A DNA stretch of 5,891 bases from CAZJBH01 sp964544485. Its GTDB lineage: Bacteria > Patescibacteriota > Minisyncoccia > Portnoybacterales > UBA2143. The position numbers and the translations under genes are program-made. The notes under the pieces are model-generated. The model saw only the letters and a list, made by a program, of their open reading frames with translations. It ran no database searches and had not been told where the DNA came from. Of this stretch, positions 5,716 to 5,891 are shown piece by piece. Position 1 is the first letter of the stretch, and each line of letters begins with the position of its first letter. The DNA lies in assembly GCA_964544485.1 (NCBI GenBank), contig CAZJBH010000034.1, positions 1 through 5,891 on the forward strand, read 5' to 3'.

Positions 5716-5745
5716 TTGACACCTATTTAAGCTAAATAGTATACT
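5716..5745 (+). promoter_or_regulatory. Strong sigma-70 promoter with inverted repeat in the spacer
   Basis: TTGACA (5716-5721, perfect -35) and TATACT (5740-5745, one mismatch to the -10) are 18 bp apart, predicting transcription to the right from about 5752. The spacer contains CTATTTA-AGC-TAAATAG (5723-5739), a 7-bp-arm inverted repeat placed like an operator. It is the best promoter in the window, and no gene starts behind it inside the window. Confidence 0.7.
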
Positions 5746-5843
5746 AGTATAGTAAGATGTTTTAAGAGATTAGTTTTAATCTTTAATTCCGAATTTAATA
5801 CTTATTTTATGGCTTTTTAAAGCCGAATAGTATGATAGTATAG
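5735..5843 (+). repeat. Two copies of an 18-bp element, each a tandem TAGTAT pair
   Basis: AATAGTATACTAGTATAG at 5735-5752 and AATAGTATGATAGTATAG at 5826-5843 differ at two positions. Each contains TAGTAT twice with 8-bp periodicity (5737, 5745; 5828, 5836). The first copy overlaps the -10 and start region of the strong promoter; the second has no good -35. The pattern suits a protein-binding site or a duplicated promoter segment. Confidence 0.55.
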
Positions 5844-5891
5844 GAATAAGATAAAACCAATAAACATCTTAGTTTGCGTTATTCTTTCATT

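Larger units (their letters stand above)
5711..5891 (+). other. Gene-free 181-bp region: long leader or possible structured RNA
   Basis: No reading frame longer than 16 codons that begins with ATG fits here. TAAGATGTTT (5753-5762) and AAACATCTTA (5862-5871) are perfect 10-bp complements 99 bases apart, and the first begins at the predicted transcription start. Inside are AGATTA/TAATCT (5767-5782), GGCTT/AAGCC (5811-5824) and CTTATT/AATAAG (5801-5850). There is no T-run after the closing stem, so a free RNA with an intrinsic terminator is not shown. A leader for a gene beyond the window is equally possible. Confidence 0.35.

Noticed and set aside
5757..5820. Mini-frames ATGTTTTAA (5757-5765) and ATGGCTTTTTAA (5809-5820) as leader peptides
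   Set aside because: They encode two and three residues without ribosome binding sites and are expected by chance in AT-rich DNA.
5817..5867. 16-codon minus-strand frame in the gene-free end region
   Set aside because: It is short, has no ribosome binding site, and overlaps the repeat and hairpin elements that account for its sequence.

Overview
The window is AT-rich DNA from a bacterium using the standard code (TGA ends the first, partial reading frame and lies inside no recognisable gene). Low GC, trimmed versions of universal proteins, short intergenic gaps and mostly weak or absent Shine-Dalgarno sites fit a small-genome lineage such as the Candidate Phyla Radiation (Patescibacteria). 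That placement is inferred from style; no marker in the window proves it.

Layout. 2-244 (+) is the 3' end of a gene I do not recognise. Its stop overlaps the start of an AbiEii-type nucleotidyltransferase gene at 241-1071 (+) in an ATGA junction, the arrangement expected of a toxin-antitoxin pair. This pair is clearly poorer in GC than its neighbour (about 26% by hand count for the toxin-like gene, about 41% in the adjoining part of ychF), which suggests acquired DNA. It meets ychF (1075-2106, -) tail to tail with a 3-bp gap. Upstream of ychF are two copies of the same extended -10 sequence 23 bp apart. A two-gene unit, def then fmt (3548 to 2222, -), overlaps by 8 bp; it encodes the two enzymes that add and remove the formyl group of initiator methionine. 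Divergent from def is a 95-residue two-helix membrane protein (3576-3863, +) that ends in the one clear intrinsic terminator. A lysine-rich 145-residue unknown protein (4332 to 3895, -) is divergent from thpR/ligT (4394-4963, +), and their promoters overlap. A WecG/TagA/CpsF glycosyltransferase (5012-5710, +) follows.

The last 181 bases (5711-5891) hold no gene but are densely organised. They contain a near-consensus sigma-70 promoter, an inverted repeat inside its spacer, two tandem TAGTAT pairs 91 bp apart, and a 10-bp inverted repeat that would close a stem around the predicted transcript. A perfect DnaA-box match lies just before, in the end of the glycosyltransferase gene. This is the least explained part of the window. 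The other candidates for novelty are the unknown partner of the AbiEii-like gene, the 145-residue protein and the 95-residue membrane protein. I see no tRNA, rRNA, CRISPR array or insertion sequence.
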